Assembly (NCBI GenBank): GCA_025267735.1
Contig: CM046298.1
Location: forward strand, 39,271,917 to 39,335,916
Length of the DNA stretch: 64,000 bases
Source: Mactra quadrangularis
Taxonomy: Eukaryota > Mollusca > Bivalvia > Venerida > Mactridae
Direction: 5' to 3'
Shown: in pieces, positions 24,116 to 39,100 of the stretch
Position numbering within the stretch: the first letter of the stretch is position 1
How the letters are laid out: every line of letters starts with the position of its first letter
Position numbers and translations under genes: made by a program
The notes under the pieces: model-generated
The model's input: only the letters and a program-made list of their open reading frames with translations
The model's database searches: none
What the model was told of the DNA's origin: nothing

Positions 24116-27100
24116 CTAAGGTCTGTCTCCTATTCCACCAGCTATATCATACACAACTTTACATACTTCATTAGCTAAATTATCAGCTGCCTCCTGAAAT
24201 ATGATATTATATATATGATACATCCATATCTAATCTCATTTACATACAGCAAACATTCACACAGTTAAAGCACAGTTTAAAGTCAGCTTTCTCTTACTTG
24301 CTCAGACAACATTACAATTTGGCATCATAAAATCATAATCCTTAATCATTGAAATCGACTTCAGGCAAGTGTTCCTTCAAAATACCCATTTACATCTCAG
24401 TGAAGTGGAAAACTGTAGGTAAATTTCTTGCTCAAGGTAATCAGCAGTGCTTTTAGGTGGGTTCATGCCTAGTACCTCTCAATCTTCAAGAGGATGTCCT
24501 ACCACTAGATCACTGTTGCTACAGAGTATATAATTGATTGCACTTTTTATTACACTGCATAAAAATTAATACAATTTTAATTATAATTCACTTTTGTAGT
24601 TTTTGTCTGAAGTTTTCTCTCTTTGATAATGTACCTTAATGTATCATTTGGATGAGTGTTCCACCTGTTTTGACCAACAAAAAGAATTGACCTATCAACA
24701 ATTTCACACAGTTAACATCACCAAAAAAGCTGAAAGCTCAGTTAAGTATACAAGTGCAGTATTAAAGCTATAATATCTCTCTCTGGGTGTTATTAAGTAT
24801 TGTCAACCCAGAACCAGTTGGCATTTCTAAACGAAGTATTCACCACAGACATCATAAATTATATTGATGGCTAGGTGCAAAACTATTCTACATCCTTCTT
24901 TATGTACAAATAGTTAGACTTGTTTTGCACCTAGCCATCAATCTTGTTCAAATAACTTACTACCATGTTGAGAGCACTATCTGCATACCATGAATTATAT
25001 CTTTGTTATACAACATTAGTAATGTATTTAAGCATGATTGTGATACAAGTTCTTACAACTTATAATAATAACTTTCGAGTCTGCTTCCTGGTCCCCCAGA
25101 ACTGAGCTAGTAGGATAAAGTTTCTTGCTCAAGGAAACAATGGGCTAGGTTTTAAATGGGATTTAAACCAACGCGGAGCTGGCTATTCAATGATTACCAG
25201 TCTAACATCGTAACCGCTCGGCCACGCCCGCCCCTTACAAGATGTCATAAGACATGCAATACTTAATACATTTACTGGTCAGAGCAAAACTAGTCTACAT
25301 TCTGCTATATTTACATGTAATTAGGCTAGTCTCGTGCTGACCGTCAACATGTAGGGGAGAAATACTCGACAAAATCATGATTTCTAAAATGAAGTATACA
25401 AACCTGCGTGTCAGCCTCAGCATAGACTCTAACAATATCTTCTGTACCAGATGGTCTACAATATACATATTAAATATAGTTAGTTTGCATACAGAACTTT
25501 AAAATAAATAAAGTTTCTTATTTAAAATATTTTTAAAGTATTTATTAAGACCATGCATTTATGATTATTGTTCGACAAATTTAACCTAATCAATTCTCTG
25601 CTCTTATTTCATGAAAAAAGAACAGACGATTTTTGTCCAAATAAAATACATAAAATCAATCTGATCAGATGAGTTTGAAATACATTTTTTAAATCATTTA
25701 GATGAATTCAATGACTGTAATACAAGATTGTAAATTTGTCTGAACATGTGCATGTATATGGAAGCAGAAATTAAACAGAACTTCAACTTTTTTAAAGATA
25801 TTTTATAAGTCTATATTTAACCTTTACACAACAATTGATGGTCTTAAAAACAAAACTGTCTTAATATATAATTCAGGCCTCCTAGCAGGCCAAAACAAAA
25901 ATAAAGGTTTTTATAAAGGCTCCAATGTATGAAAAAAATAATAATTTTTGATCTCAAATTAAGAATTCGTGACTAAAAATTGCTGAAATTGTATTATTTA
26001 GTAATAACCCAAGGTGGTCTATCTAGCAGAACTTTACAGCATAAAAAATTCTATATAGAAATGTCTATCATACCTAACAAAAGATCTGGCAGAGCTATAA
26101 TTCTTCACTAATTGATCTATAGCAGATTGTAAACCATCAGGACTTGTAGCTTGTGTCTCATCACTTGTTGTCTTAATAACTGTTCTATCTTTTACCTATA
26201 GTAGAAACATGGAAAAATATTACACCTATTGTCCTTAATTTTTTAATTTTCTTCAGTGCTGGCCAGATATATGCTATATTGCAAAAGGCAAACTAAGCCA
26301 AAAGCATGCGAATGCTAAGTTAGCAACTTTCAAAAGCCGGAATAAAATTTTCTGAGCTTTATGCTAGAGGGTTAAAGCTATGACTGTAATGGTCAAATGT
26401 ATGTTTGTATGTATGTACATAAATAATAGGCCACAGAAAGTTAATACCTGTTGCCTCACAAATCATAATTACAAGAATAGGAACACCTCATGGTATAATT
26501 TTATCTTAGTATAATTGTGACAAGGACTCATTTGATCCTTGTTAAAAAAGAATTAATGGAGTATTTATGCTGCACATTCAACATTTGTAAGTCTGTCCCT
26601 AGCAAAGATTTCTGTACCTGTGCTTTTGATCAATACCAGACAAAAAACTTTGCCAGTGCCTGATACATTCTGTTCCATGGCAGCCTTAGAAGGAAGATAA
26701 CAACAAATTGTATTCCATGACCATACTTTACATAAGAATTCATGTATGTAGTTAAGTCCTTGATTCAAACCAACATAATACTTGGAGTATTTACAGTTAA
26801 AAAGTAGAAATAATCATTAATTTGTAGGGGTGTAACAATACGGTAAAACAGGTATTGCAATATATTGCAATATGCAAAAACCCGTATTGCAATATGTACC
26901 AGTTTTTTTTTGGGTAGACATGCAAAGAACGAATTAATGCATGTGCATCGTCCTAATTGGGTCAGCATAAAATGCATAGGTGTATTTTCAAAAAATCTTT
27001 ATTCAAATGTTTGAATTACTTGTGTAAAATGGTTTATATTTTAGAAAATGGGTATTTTGAAACGGACTTTCTCATTTGAATAAATGTTTAACCTTTAAGG

Positions 27101-30100
27101 CACAATAAGATGATTTCAAGTATTCAACACATTTTAATACTTTTTTTAACTTTTAGATTTTTGTTCAAAATAAACAGTGTAACATATAACTACAAAAACC
27201 GGTTCAATGAAAAATGAACCGGTTAAAACCGTTTGAATTCATATTGCAATATTAACCGGTATATCGGTTAACCGTTACACCCCTATTAATTTGCATACAG
27301 TAAGAAAAATAGTTCTAGCCATGAGTGCCAATAAACATGCAAACTAAACTAAAAAATTCCAATCAAAATAATGATTGATCGGCAGTCTCAAAGTAACATG
27401 GCCCAACAACGAAGCCTGCAAAAAAAGGTCCGTCAAGATCTGCAGGTTAACAGGACCAAATGTCCAGCAAAAAATTTGATTTCATCCACTAAAAAATTAA
27501 TTCATCAAATGTATGTAAAATGTCTCCGGTCCTGAATGACTTGGTTTAGTCCTGTAAACATTTTTTCTTCACAGGACCTACTGTTCAGTAATAAATTGTT
27601 GAGTTTTTCAGCGACTGCTGAATGGAAGATGCGATTGTTCAAAGTTGCAATCACTGTAAGTTTTGACAATCCCCATGCCATTATGAGTGATCCAAAATAC
27701 ACTGAAACAGTACTATACCTTTACTTTCAGTTGTCTATTCGGTAGATCAGAGTAACATTCAAACCATGCTTGCATATCGTAACCTTGTTTACATAATATA
27801 ACTTCAACCAATAACATATCTGAGATAGCATCTCCTACTGTCTGTAAATACAGCATTGAATATAAATACATGATTTTTTGTTCAGGTTTTATGACTTCAA
27901 TCAACACAGTTATTAGGTGCCTTGGCAATAAGCAAGAAAAAAGCAAATGAAGTATTGATTCTTTATTACTATCGGTTTTATTGTTACACAAGTCTGTACA
28001 ATTTAATGTATGGCTTTGTTTATCAATCTAAATCCTTCTTTTAAGAAAAAATAAGTAACCAAAGCAGACATTGAAGAAGCCAAAGAAAGACATGAAAAAA
28101 TGACAATCATACAACTGCAATAAATAACTAAAAGTCAGTTACCTGATTTATAAGATCTATAGAAGTACATAATGTCTCTGCTGCCTTTCTTTGTGCTTCT
28201 GTTAAACTGTAAAATTAAACATTCAAATGTTAGTACATTTTGTGAATATTCTAAAACACAAACAGTAATTTAATTGTTCATATTCGGAAATAGAATTTAT
28301 TTTTTTTGTCAGCCTAATAAGCCTTTGCACTGAATGCATCAGAGCAGAACAAAATTATTTCACATTTTATTGCTGAAAAGTATGCAACACAGTTTTAATC
28401 ACATTGTTCTGCTACACACATTAATTTTAACTTTGTACTACATCCAGTACAAACAAAGTTATTGTGCAGGAAAATTCATCAACTTAAGTTTCCAATCAAA
28501 TCTATTGTTCCACATCATGAAGGCTACATTAAAAAAATGGATATGCTCAGCAAATTGTCTCCTGGACTCATAAGTATTTTTCATGCTATTGACTTTATAA
28601 ATGGCATTATATTTCCACTTGACACAAATATCAAACAGGATACATAAAAACAATAGAATACAAACTTATTTATTGTGGGAATATTTGTAACAAATGCATT
28701 AAAAATAAGCTATGAATAACAATTTGTATACATGTAAACATCAATTAACAAAATCCAAATCATTGGTCTTATATAAATTAGATATTTCTTAAAATCATTA
28801 TATTTCTTTAAAGATGCATTGTACAATATTCATAGAAATTTTGCATATAACATACGTATAAGATCTATAAAGTTCTTTTTGTAAGTAGTAACATACATAA
28901 TTAAAAAGTTATCACAGACATAAAATAATGATGATGATTACTTCAAAAAATACATTTATCAACTGGTTAGAGTGTGTTACCTTTCATCTTTAACAGCATC
29001 CCTAATCTTGGCCTCAGCTGTATCACTAAATATAACAGTACCATGACCATTAGCTTCAAAATATACACCAATATCAAACCCTATAGCCATAGCATGTAAA
29101 TGTTTCACACCAGTAGCTGCACACGCCACAGGTACTTGCTGCAATAATAAGATATTTTCATTTGGTTGGGTTTATTCCTGTAGCAGCACATTGTATAAAA
29201 CAGCAGGCATTGAACCAACTAACCATTCCAAGAAAAGCTAAATCTCAGAATTTAGTTGTTGACTCGTTACTAAGAGCATACTTCTGTCAGTGACAACAAC
29301 TGCCCTACATGATTTAGAATCAGTGTAAGGAGGGAGAATGGCTGTAGAAATAATTTCATGACAAAACTGCAGAAATGTATGCCCTGCCCTAGAATCAAAC
29401 CCACAACTCCTCCATGAGTAGGCTTGTGTGTTAACAACTGATTTAGCTGAGGGGTAAATAACAAGATAGAAGAGATACAAATATGATTAATTAGGGACTT
29501 TAGTCAGTTGTCTTTCCCTGATAAGATCTGAAGCAATCCAATTGGTAAGTAGGTCCTTACAGTTGGAATCCTCGGATTTTATCATTGAATTTCTATGTAA
29601 GGACAACAAAATATTTCATCTGATATCTTTCTTGTTAATAAAGATATTAACAGAAGTGATGAAATTTAGATCGTTCTTTACTCTAAAAATACTTAGTTTG
29701 AATTTCAAATAAATTAAATGATTAACAAAAAAGTTATTAAAGATCAATTTTGGCAAATTGACCTTGAAAAGTAAGGATAAAATCTGAGTAATTCAACTAA
29801 TTGGACCCACCTATTTGAAGAGTATACAAGGGGAAATAACTGACTAAGGTCCCTTATTTCAAGTAGAGATGAAACAACAATATATAAATAATATTGCAAA
29901 GACTGAGGGGGGAGGGCTAGATAGCCACACCGGTCCTGATAGGTGTTAGCGTGTACATGTGCTGTATCCAATTGAATTCCCACTTGCGACTTTTGTCAGT
30001 GCTAGGTGAATCAAGGTCATTTTGCATGTCTTCAATCATTTGGTATTGGACTTTGTATGGACTGTGTCCAGTTAAGTTGGAATGCTGAGCAACTGGAGTA

Positions 30101-33100
30101 TCCTTATTTGAACAGATGTTGCATAAGTGTTCTTAGATCAGGATTTGGATATCACTTTTAGTTTCCCACAATCATTGGTATGAAACCAGTCAGGACATCT
30201 ACTAAGCAAGTCTAACATGGACCCTACTACTCAGTCACAGCAAATATAACAATACATAACTAGACTGTTCAAAGCCAAAGATCTGAATTATAAATCACAT
30301 GTTTAGCATATCATTAAATTTTATTCAAATATGCCTTCCTAATAGATCTACATTTTTACATGGGGTTTCTCTATGTTTAGATCAAATTTTCATTATAATT
30401 TGCACAGACAATTACATAAGGCAGAGCATGAGCAATTAAGGGATAATGATTTATTTCTTATGAGCTGAAATGTAGGGAAAATTTCCCTTGTATTGTTTTA
30501 ATATGTTGTATACTTCAATGTTTATATACAAAAGTTATACATACCAATTTATCACTAATATATTTAGTAGAACTACCATTAGCATATGCTGTTTGTACTA
30601 GACCAAGATTTAATGTCAGTCCAGTTTCTTTTACTAAATTCTTCAAGTATCCAGCAACCTGTATTTAAAAAAAACTTGCAAAGCTTTAAACATACACTAT
30701 TGAGAGACAATTATATTTTTTAGATAAACCTGCATTTAACAACAGTTTATGGTAAGAAAGTAATAGTAATAGTAAACTGTAAAGCAAAAACCAATTAACT
30801 AACTGACTGAACAGGCCAGAAAAAATGGAGTCATTGAGTGCAGAAAAATGATACAAAATCGTGACAAGATAACATATTTTTCAGTCAATTAATAATGAAA
30901 TAAGCACGTTTTGAAATTGACCTATCACATTAAGATGAAAAATGGTTAATTTTCCCCTAAATCCTGACCAGTAAAGGGTTAATCTTGGTAACAAAAATTA
31001 ACTTAAATCTTGAATCAGTGAAAACTATAAATCTTACCAGGGTTGCTATCCTGTCACCATCCATCAGATGAAATTTATTGTCTGAAACATATATAAGTAA
31101 CAATATTTGAGATCCAAGAATCTATGCATCAAAGAAAGAATCAGAATGTAGGGTAACAATTGACATTGAGACGAAAATACTACAACCAATGTAACGGTAT
31201 GGTATAGTTTTTTTTTCTGTTTCGCACCATTGTCTCCATAAGTCACAAGGAACAATTTATTGGCTTTAACAAGGGTTTAGTGAAAAAAGAGAGCCAAGGA
31301 GGTAATAAAAATGTCTTTGTAACCATACTTCACTGATTATTTGTGCATATACACATCATTTCTTGCATAACTGAAATGTTACCTTTTTGTACCTAGTTTT
31401 TCACGACTTTCTAGGACCTACTCTTTTTATTTTTTTACAGTTTTTACAAAGAGCATAGAAGAGAATAAATATAGTACTTCTGGAAAATACTTGTCTTTCT
31501 TATAAAAAGATTCCCACAGAACATGGCAAATTAATTACAAACAGATGCCATTTACAACCACACCCTTAGACAAGTGGATAATTTGTTTAACAAAGTAACC
31601 CTTGGTGACCAGTAACTATGTATGTCCAAGTATACGCTAATCCTTTCATAAGTATAGGGATCATGAATATTTGAAAATCAGAGGTCCGATGAGATGTCAA
31701 TTGCCACAAATTACATACAACTTCTTGTAAAATAAATCATCACATTGTACCAAGTAAACTATTAAATACTTATCCTTTAATAGTCACATCATGAGTCACA
31801 AAAAAACAAATTTTAAAAACATAGAAATTTGTTTCTTAATGTTATAAATTATGTGAAACAAACTCAGAGCTTTGCTTGAATTTACTTACAATATCATAAG
31901 AGGTCTAATATTGCATCCCTGGGTACATTAGGCCAATCTTATGTTGATGGAGCTGATACATATACTGACCAAATATGTTTTAAGTTCAAACAAAGACTAT
32001 TTGATTTAGTAAGAGACATCCACACCAAGCCACTCTTCAAGACAGGCCATCAATAAGACTTCACATATTACAATCAAGATGTGACTAGGTGTATAAAATT
32101 TAATATTTAGTCAATGTAAGCTAATGTAAGACTTGGTACCTACCTGTTCCCATAAAAAAGTAAACAATTCTATCAGCATCACCGTCATAAGATGCACATT
32201 TCATACCAGGTTTTAAATTGATACCTACAAATATAGGTATACATTACAAAAATATCATATATCTGGATTTAATTTTTTAGTTGGATTTAATACTGAAGCA
32301 ACATATTGTATAGGTCAATACAGGACAGTCAGTTAACCTATTCACCGTTCTTGCATAGGCTAAATCTCTGGAACAAGCTGTCAACCAGTTACTAGGTGCA
32401 GTGACTGTCAACTGCCTTACATGATTTAAAATCAGAGGTAGGAGGGAGAATGGCCTTAAACATTATGTGTCATGACTAAACTCCTCGCAAGTATGCTTTG
32501 CCCATGAATCGTACCCAGGACCCCTCAATCAGTAAACTTGTGAGTTACCGACTGACTTTCTTTTCACCTGAAAGATGTTTGAATCAGATTTTCAGAACAA
32601 ATTTGAAACACAAATGTGTGTACACAGAACAATAAGATTCAATCTGTGTTGCATACTTTTCAGCAATAATATGTAAAATAACTTCCGTCTGCTCAGATGC
32701 ATACAGTACAAACAAACCTCATTCAGCTGGAAAAATCCCATGATATGGAGTTCCAAATGTGAACTATTGACAAAAATCCTCTAAATATTTCTACCAACAG
32801 CCTGGTAAACTAATGACAGAGAGACTTATGAAAGAAATAAATAATTAATAAATTAGATATTTACCGTTAGGTGAACATTGGTTAACTTTAACATAATCTG
32901 CACCACACTGTAATATATGACAAGATGTAGGATAAACTAAAACTGATATATAAAACTGAATATAATTATAGGCACGGCTTATGGATGGAAAAAAACACAC
33001 AACTTAGTGATGTAGTTAGTTGGTTGTGTAGCCTGTTAAATCTGTATTTGCCAATGTCTTCTTCATTTTGCCCATAATTCTCCATTGTGTGTTTTAGTCA

Positions 33101-36100
33101 TACTGCCCCACAATGCAACAAGTGGTAAGCACAGGAACCTGAAGCATTCTGAACATGCAAAATTAGATTGAAAAAATGATCAGGGATTATTGTAAAATTG
33201 GCTGACTATGTTTATGGAAGAAGACTTAAAACCGCACTTTTTCAAATCATAAAAATAACAATATTTACCATGTAATTAAGTTTTCCTGTTGATCCATCGT
33301 TACAGACATTTAAAGTTAAAGATTCACCAAGAAATTTCATCAATTGTTTTATCTTATTTGCTCCAACACCATTGGCACAATCTAAAGTCAATTCACTGGT
33401 ATATTTTCCTGTGTCAGATACCTGTGGAAAAAATAGAATATATAATACATGTACATTTAAACATTTATATGAAACGTAGTAAAAACTCTTATTTACTACT
33501 ACTACTATTTATTTCATTTTCTTAAATTTATTTAAAAAAATTGAACTTTTTGAGAAATTTAAGTTAATAGTAAATGAAACTAAAATAAATAATAATGAAA
33601 ATAAAATGACTGAGTTTTTACTATGTAATATGCACTGCAAGAGTGAAGACACAGCATTCTGCGACATATATAACAATAGGGTTAAGGTACCCAGAATCAA
33701 AAAAGCAATACAAGAAGGCATATTGTGATTAAACTATTCAACATTATCTAAAAAATCTAAAAATTTGTGACAGTTTCATACCAGAATTTTTTTTGCCCAG
33801 CTGTTGACATGAAAGCATTTTGTAAATTGAACCATTTTAAAAAAGATATGTTTATTTATTGAATTTAATGCCATGTCAACACAATTTAGGTCATTTTACG
33901 GCGTCCAGCGCACCTAACCTAGCTTTCCTGGACCATTGTCTATAACCAGTACTCACCTACCCTTCCACAAGGCTGGAAACTTCTCCATATTATCTAATCA
34001 ATGGAGAAAAATTGACATTATTGTCAAATTTTCATGGAAAGGTATAACCTCCCTGGGTGGGATTCAAACCCGCACCCCCTTTGGCACGAGATTCCAAATC
34101 CTAGCGCTCTACCAACTGCGCTATCTACCCGGGTTAAAAAAAGATATGAGCTGCCTATTATGTTTCAAATCAAGATCTTGAGAAAATAAGTTAAAGGTAC
34201 AATAACCTGAAGAAAATCTTTAAACAATACAATTTTCTAAAGACAAAGTACTCAGTGTATTAAGCAGAGCTGCAACGATTCACCACAAAGTTGACTTGAT
34301 GAAATTCAATTTCTTTTCCTTTGATTCAATTTTTTCCATTCGATTCATTGACTTGTATACATGTAGTTTACACCAAATATACATTAATACATTTATTTGA
34401 GCTTAAAACTAACTTATATTGTTAAAACAAGCAAATTCGTTGAATTTATATCCCCCGCTGAGTACTTGTTTTTACTAACACAACAACTGGAGACATAAGG
34501 CTTTATTAATAAATATAAAAATCCATAAAACCAAAATAGGGAACATACATAACTCCATGTTAATAAAAATTATCAGGACATGCCAATGAGATGCAAATTT
34601 CTTTTCTGTATTGATGGTTTCCATAAAATCTTATTGAAATCAATCCAGCTATGCAAAAAAATAGCAATATTTCTCTATATGAACACTGCACAATTAATCA
34701 AGGGCAATAACTCTGAGCTGAAAGGTCTGACCAGAACAAGGCGACGATATGCGCGTCTCCTCTAGATATTGATGATTCCGATAAAGTTTCGTTGAATTCC
34801 AGCCATTAGTTGCAGAGAAATAGCGCAGAAAATCTTTTTCCTCTATATGCATACTGCATAACTAATCAAGGGCCATAACTCTGAGTTAAAGTGTCTGACC
34901 GGAACAAGGCATTTCAATTTTTACTACATATGCATACTGCATAACTAATCAAGGGCCATAACTCTGAGTTTAAGTGTCTGACCGGAACAAGCTGACGATA
35001 TGCGCATCTCCTTTTGGTATTGAAGGTTCCCATAAAGTTTCGTTGAATTCCAGCCAGTAGTTGCAGAGAAGTGGTGCGGAAACAACTTTTACTCTAAATG
35101 CATACTACATAACTAATTAAGGGCCATAACTCTGAGTTAAAGGGTCTGATCCTAAAAAAGCTGACCACATACGCATCTCCTCTTGATATTGATGATTCCC
35201 ATAAAGTTTCTTTGAATTCCAGCCAGTAGTTGCAGAGAACTAGTCCGGAAACGACTTTTACTCTATATGCATACTACATAACTAATCAAGGGCCATAACT
35301 CTGAGTTAAAGGGTCTGATCCAAAAAAAGCTGACCACATGCACATCTCCTCTTGATATTGATGATTCCCATAAAGTTTCATTGAATTCCAGCCAGTAGTT
35401 GCAGAGGACTACTCCGGAAACGACTTTTACTCTATATGCATACTACATAACTAATCAAGGGCCATAACTCTGAGTTAAAGGGTCTGATCCGAAAAAAGCT
35501 GACAACATGCACATCTCCTCTTGATATTGATGATTCCCATAAAGTTTCGTTGAATTCCAGCCAGTAGTTGCAGAGAACTACTCCGGAAACGACTTTTACT
35601 CTATATGCATACTACATAACTAATCAAGGGCCACAACTCTGAGTTAAAGGGTCTGATCCAAAAAAAGCTGACCACATGCGCATCTCCTCTTGATATTGAT
35701 GATTCCCATAAAGTTTCGTTGAATTCCAGCCAGTAGTTGCAGAGAACTTCTCCGGAAACGAAATTTCGGACGGACGGTTGGACGGCCAGACGGACAACGC
35801 CAAAACTATATCCCCAACCCGATTCCATCGGCGGGGGATAATAAAATAGTTACTGAAATTTTCAACTTTTATGTAGAACAAGACCATTAAAACAAATGAA
35901 TATTCAAACCGATTTATTTAACACTAGTTTATAATTGTAACTAAAAGTCTAAAAAGAGACTATGCTTTGGCTCTTATCCTCATAACTTTAACCCTTTACT
36001 GGTTGCGACATGTGTGAAAAGTAGCCATTTTTTCACCATTACGCGCAAGGGCTATTTCAAGATGCTCTAATTTCATTACTAATTATCATACAGATATGCT

Positions 36101-39100
36101 ACTTGGCCAAGTTATTACCTGGCAGAATGTCTTTCAGAAAAACCAAGTAAAGCCCCGATCCCCGTTACCATGGCAACGCTGGGGCGGAGCAAAAACGGCA
36201 AAAAATGCAATTTTCGCTCTTTTTCAACCCCACATTTGCGTTTCAAACGGTAATATTTTCCAAAAGTGAGGTTTAAAGTACCAGGTCTTTTTAGATACTG
36301 AAAACGTGTTTACTTATCAGCATTTGGCGCCATTTTTCTGCACTCAATGACCCCGATTTTTTTTCTGGCGATGAGGGGCGCTGCGCCCCCTTCAAACCCC
36401 AGCAACAAAGGGGGGCACATCCCCCCTTAGAAACCCCCCTGAGACATCTTTTTGGGAGGGAGGCGCGCGAAAAATAGCTCATTTTTCGGGGACAACTATC
36501 CTTAAGTGAAATTCACTTATTCCAGTTAAAAAACACCATTTTCAAGGCTGTGGCAGCCATTTTGGAGGGGGGGGGTCTAGACATGTAAAAATGCGGGATT
36601 GAGCGGTTAAGGGTTAAAAGATACGTTAAAAGACATGAATTTAATAAAAAATCGCCGGTCCCGACTCGGAATTGAATCGGCACCCTTCTAGTCAAGTTTC
36701 AATGTATCAAATCAAATCGTTGCAGCCTTAGTATTAAGTCAAACACTCACCAGATTTTGTAGTTTAACGAATGAGACAGCCATTTTAGCATTATAACCAT
36801 TCTCTGTACATTTACCATACGCTTCATTAGTATTCTTACATCTTACCATATAATGTAACTGTGGGGTTGTTAATAATCCTGTAGTACAGTATAGTATTGT
36901 TACATTTGGTGCATTCATTAACCCTGATGATTTAAATACTCACTGCAGTACTATGTACTCACTATGGATAAAATGTGTATTACAGTATTTGAATCAGCAG
37001 GGTTAATGTCTTTGCCACTGACAGATGAATAAAAATAAATAAATTTAAAAATACATGTAACAAGGGATCATTCTAGAGCCCAGACAAGGGACAGGGAGGC
37101 AGAAAAAAGGGGACAGTGTGAATCAGAGGGATGCTGTTTCAAAGACTTTTTTTGCAAACGTAGGAGCAAAACAAGGAGAAGGAATGAGAAAAAGGTGAAA
37201 TCCACCCCTGATAAGATTTACTCAATAAAATTGAAGTGCTCTGATGATGCATACAAATTACAAGCCCATGATTATTATTGTGTTGACATAATTAATCTTA
37301 AAATGTCATAAATAAAAAAGGCTAGGTACATAATCTTTATCATTGTAATCTGCAGACATTCACAAATTGAAACATAAAATTACAATAAATATATGCTATA
37401 CAGTACCCACCAAAGTTTGGAGACAAAAGAAACTTACCACAATTCTTGAATTTTGATGATTATTTTTGCTGAATCATCATTTTAAATATATTATTTAAGT
37501 ATGGTTTATGATAAAATGAAAACTAATTTCATGAACAGATCACACTTATAAGATTCAGCATCTGACATCCTAAAGCCTCCAAACCAAGTTTAATGAAATT
37601 ATTTTCCATAACATAGCTTTTATGCTACTTTTGTTGTCTAATTTTTAAAATTATAATGATAACCAGAAAATAATGCAAAACTAAAATGCATTTCAAAATA
37701 AACAGTGATCAAATTTTATATAAAAGCTATTAAGAAGGCCTACTAAGTAAGAAGAGCTGCCCGGCTAGCTCAGTTGGTCGCACACAAGTCTACTGATTGA
37801 GGATTTGATACGGGGGGGATTCTATCCTGGAGCATGGTCATGAAATTTTTTCTGCCACTCTCCCTCCTACCAATGATTCTTAATTATGTAGGGCAGTTGT
37901 CAGTCACTGACAGAAGTATGTGCTTAGTAGTTGGTTAACAGCTAAATCCAGAGATTTAGCCTTTCTAGGAACGGTGAGTAGGTTGACTGACCGCTGTTAC
38001 ATGACCAATACAATGTGTTGCTACAGCATTAAACCCAACAAAAACAAAAACAAAATGAGTGAAAATGTCTCCAAACTTTTGATGGGTACTTTATATAAAC
38101 CTACCAAAGTCTATACATTCTCCATTTAAAGCTTGTATACCACATCGTAAGGCTTCAAATAAACTAACACTACTTGGTCTAAAATAAATATGATGCACAA
38201 TGTTTAATCTTTAATGTAAATATTAAGAGGCTAGTAAACAGGACAAGTGTGCATTAAAGAAGATGCACGTTTGCTTTGGCATTGGTCTCAGGGTTTCATA
38301 TAAACCAGTCACCACCAAACTTGGCACAGGGATGGCCAAATCCTGTAAAATATTAGCTTTGTCTAGATCTGCAGATTAACAGGACAAAATATCCGGAAAT
38401 TTTTCATCTCATCCACATTTGGTTAGGTAAATTTGCTCAGTATTTGCATAATATACTAGTTCCCTATTACTCAAATTTAAAGTATGATATCAAATTGTCC
38501 TTTATAGCATTAAAAAATATCTGAAACAACAAAATGAAAATAGTAAATAATATGAAAATAGAAGTGCTGAATTCACTTGGGTAACAAAGTAAATAATTTG
38601 GTAGCATTAGAACATTTTCTGTTTTAATTTAAAAGAAATGATCATTGGCTTTGACTCATGGTACTTAAAAGCTAGAGAGGTAATTCTTTGTACCATTCTG
38701 TACAAATAGCCTCATGCAAATAAAAACCAATGTATATAAATCATACCTCGTATCCCTAGCACATATAATTGTAGCAGGTATTGTCATGTCTATTTTTTCT
38801 TGGTCAATTATTTTAGATAACACTTCATATAGCTTATCATCACTGAAAATAATAAACTATGTTTATGATTGATTACTACAAAGCATAAAGCAGGGCTTTT
38901 TCAGTATTAGGGGAAGGGGCCTGGGGCCTTTTTTACATTGAACATTTGATGAAATTTTATTGCAATTTCATAGATAGGGGATCTAAAAATCTAAGGTAAA
39001 CTCGAAATTTTGGGAAAACTGCACGACTTTAAAGAAATTTCAAGAGGGAAAGGTGCCTGTAGAACACTTATAAAAATATATTACAAGAAATGTACAAAGG

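Larger units (their letters stand above)
34263..36730. mobile_element. hAT-like MITE split by two later insertions, PGM3 intron 6
   Basis: The left end GAGCTGCAACGATTC and right end TCGTTGCAGCCTTA are degenerate forms of the termini at 23444-23826, and interior phrases (TTGAGCTTAAAACTAACTTA, CGATTTATTTAACACTAGTT) match that copy in order. Excluding insertions at 34449-35840 and 35992-36613, the remaining length is close to that of the intact relative. The right end lies only about 20 bp from the exon 6 donor site. Confidence 0.7.

Noticed and set aside
34081..34137. Possible tRNA gene on the - strand
   Set aside because: The tRNA-like head is continuous with a SINE body found at two other places.
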